Of a DNA stretch of 64,000 bases, positions 62,700 to 64,000 are shown one piece after another. Location of the stretch: the NCBI RefSeq assembly GCF_034048115.1, contig NZ_CP139145.1:3534001-3598000 (forward strand), written 5' to 3'. This stretch comes from Pseudarthrobacter sp. IC2-21 (lineage in GTDB: Bacteria; Actinomycetota; Actinomycetes; Actinomycetales; Micrococcaceae). Each line of letters starts with the position of its first letter. Positions within the stretch are counted from its first letter, which is position 1. The position numbers were made by a program, and so were the translations under genes. The notes below the pieces were generated by a model. It searched no databases. It was not told the DNA's origin and was given only the letters and a program-made list of their open reading frames with translations.

Positions 62700-63664
62700 C
62701 GTGCTGCCTCCTTCTTGAAGAGCGAGAATACGGTGCGGAGGGCGAAAGTCGCCACGATGATGGTGCCGATGACCACCACGACGCCGGCCGCGGAGGCCAG
62801 GCCGTACTCGTTGGCAAAGTAGAACGTCTGGTAGATGGCGTAGGGCAGGTTGGCAGTGCCCAGTCCGCCGGCGGTGAGGGTGAAGACGGCGTCGAAGTTC
62901 TGCACGATGTAGATGGCTCCGAGCAGGCCGCCCAGCTCGAGGTACTGGCGCAGGTGGGGCAGCGTCAGGTGCCGGAAGATCGCCCAGGGTGTGGCGCCGT
63001 CCATCTGCGCTGCTTCCACGGTGTCCATGGGACGTGACTGCAGGCCCGCGAGCAGGATGAGCATCATGAACGGGGTCCACTGCCACACCAGCGAGATGAT
63101 CACGGCCATCAGGGGTGCCTGCGAGAGCAGGTCCAGCTGGGGCGGTGTCACGCTGCCGAAGAGTGACCAGATCCAGGTCAGGATGCCGTTGATCAGGCCG
63201 TAGGTGGGGTTGAGCAGGGCGTGCTTCCAGATGAGGGCCGCCGCAACGGGGACCACCAGGAACGGTGCGATCAGCAGGGTCCGCGCCAGGCCCCTGCCAA
63301 GGAACTTTTTGTCCAGCAGCAGGGCAAGGCCCAGGCCGATGAGCAGGCTGGCCAGTACCACTGCCACGGTGAGGAGGATGGTGGTGAAGATCGCCTGGCG
63401 CATGTCCGGGTCGGTGAGGACCGTGGCGTAGTTCTCCAGTCCGGCAAAGGCGGTCTTGCCAGGGCTCAGGCTGTTCCAGTTCAGGAACGAGATGATCAGC
63501 GTCACCACGAACGGAAGCTGGGTGACAACGATGAGGAAGATCAGGGCCGGGAGCAGCGGTGCACGCCGGGCCCAGGCCAGGGCGCGTTCGCGCGATTTGG
63601 CAGTTCGTACGGGTTTGGCTGCGGTGTGTCCCGGGCGGGAGATGCGCGCCGTTGCGGTAGTCAT
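62696..63664 (-). CDS. Carbohydrate ABC transporter permease (MalF type)
   Basis: A 322-residue permease with six hydrophobic segments (the first at about 37-55). EAA loop EAAQMDGATPWAIFRHLTLPHLR near residue 220. ATG at 63664 has AGGAGAACC upstream. It lies 26 bp after the binding-protein gene and overlaps the MalG-type gene. No ATPase gene is in the window; a shared MsiK-type ATPase elsewhere is likely, as in other actinobacteria. Confidence 0.92.
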   Translation of the reverse strand: MTTATARISRPGHTAAKPVRTAKSRERALAWARRAPLLPALIFLIVVTQLPFVVTLIISFLNWNSLSPGKTAFAGLENYATVLTDPDMRQAIFTTILLTVAVVLASLLIGLGLALLLDKKFLGRGLARTLLIAPFLVVPVAAALIWKHALLNPTYGLINGILTWIWSLFGSVTPPQLDLLSQAPLMAVIISLVWQWTPFMMLILLAGLQSRPMDTVEAAQMDGATPWAIFRHLTLPHLRQYLELGGLLGAIYIVQNFDAVFTLTAGGLGTANLPYAIYQTFYFANEYGLASAAGVVVVIGTIIVATFALRTVFSLFKKEAAR

Positions 63665-63690
63665 GAGGTTCTCCTGCGGTTCGGTTACTG

Positions 63691-64000
63691 CTACTTGTAC
63701 TTATTGCCGATTTTTTGGGCGGCTTCCTGGCCCTTGGCCAACGCATCGGCCACGGTGCCTTGGCCTGCGATGGCGGAGCTGACGCCCTGGGACACATTTG
63801 TGCCGAGGGCCGCGAACTCCGGGATGCCGAAGAATTGGATTCCGACGGCGGGACGCTGCTGGGTGCCGGGGTTTTTCGGGTCAGCATTTTCAATGGCGAA
63901 GCGTTCGGCCTTGAAGAACGGCGCCGCCTTCTGGAATTCGGCATTCTCGTAGGTGGAGATGCGCTTGCCGGAAGGAACTTTCGCCCAACCGAGCTTGGCG
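63691..64000 (-). CDS. Extracellular sugar-binding protein, C-terminal part (cut by window edge)
   Basis: The final 102 residues of an ABC transporter solute-binding protein, ending QEAAQKIGNKYK with the stop at 63691-63693. Typical features of the family's C-terminus are FFGIPEFAALGTNVSQG and the helix TVADALAKGQEAAQKI. The rest, including the signal peptide, lies beyond the window. It heads the transporter operon. Confidence 0.85.
   Translation of the reverse strand, partial: AKLGWAKVPSGKRISTYENAEFQKAAPFFKAERFAIENADPKNPGTQQRPAVGIQFFGIPEFAALGTNVSQGVSSAIAGQGTVADALAKGQEAAQKIGNKYK

Noticed and set aside
61770..63944. One 724-residue reading frame across both ABC permeases
   Set aside because: Only its C-terminal 309 residues are a permease; the earlier part is an out-of-frame reading of the MalF-type gene, which has its own correct frame.

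Overview
The window looks like chromosome from a high-GC actinobacterium of the Micrococcaceae, most probably Arthrobacter or Pseudarthrobacter. This is inferred from the strong GC bias with GC-ending codons, the GAF-ANTAR regulator, the DUF202, DUF2630 and DUF1992 household genes, narGHJI with a narK downstream, an uricase/xanthine dehydrogenase purine cluster, and frequent GTG starts and ATGA overlaps. No rRNA, tRNA, CRISPR array, phage or transposase was seen. Both edges cut genes: an adenylate kinase on the left and a sugar-binding lipoprotein-type gene on the right.

Region by region. 0-8.3 kb: adenylate kinase, GAF-ANTAR regulator, DUF488, lone receiver domain, lytic transglycosylase, haloperoxidase-like hydrolase, then a persulfide module (MFS protein, metallo-beta-lactamase/rhodanese fusion, CstR-type repressor) with two visible operators in the divergent promoter. 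8.2-12.4 kb: an acyl desaturase with its own ferredoxin-type reductase and small membrane proteins. 12.3-20.6 kb: respiratory nitrate reductase narGHJI and narK. 21-23 kb: an Amt transporter preceded by GlnR-type boxes.

22.9-35.7 kb is the accessory highlight. It is a divergent catabolic locus. Leftward it encodes an MFS transporter, a cytochrome P450, a [3Fe-4S] ferredoxin, a ferredoxin reductase and a TetR regulator. Rightward it encodes two phosphotriesterase-family proteins, a flavin monooxygenase, an HSL-type esterase, a metallo-beta-lactamase hydrolase and a CocE-type hydrolase, followed by a PadR regulator. The two transcripts leave a 243-bp region in which each carries the same 18-bp box in opposite orientation. 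The first phosphotriesterase paralogue has lost five of six metal ligands while the second keeps all six, so the pair looks like enzyme plus pseudoenzyme. I do not recognise a described pathway with this gene set; the order of chemistry (oxygenation, then several ester or lactone hydrolases) is inference.

35.9-47 kb: a bifunctional penicillin-binding protein, DUF1992, a frameshifted substrate-binding protein, an F420-reductase-like protein, an acyl-CoA ligase, an SRPBCC/ArsR pair with an operator across the start codon, an alcohol dehydrogenase gene with a stop at codon 4, and an aromatic-acid-type MFS transporter. 47.2-58.7 kb: purine catabolism (uraD, uraH, xdhABC, uricase, malate synthase, a citrate-lyase-like aldolase, allE) running from xanthine through urate toward ureidoglycolate and glyoxylate. 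58.8-64 kb: a DUF2236 protein and a polyol/sugar locus (ABC transporter, zinc polyol dehydrogenase, and a PfkB kinase whose catalytic motif is broken by one extra base).

Three reading frames are broken by single-base events. These may be real decay or assembly errors in homopolymers; reads would decide.
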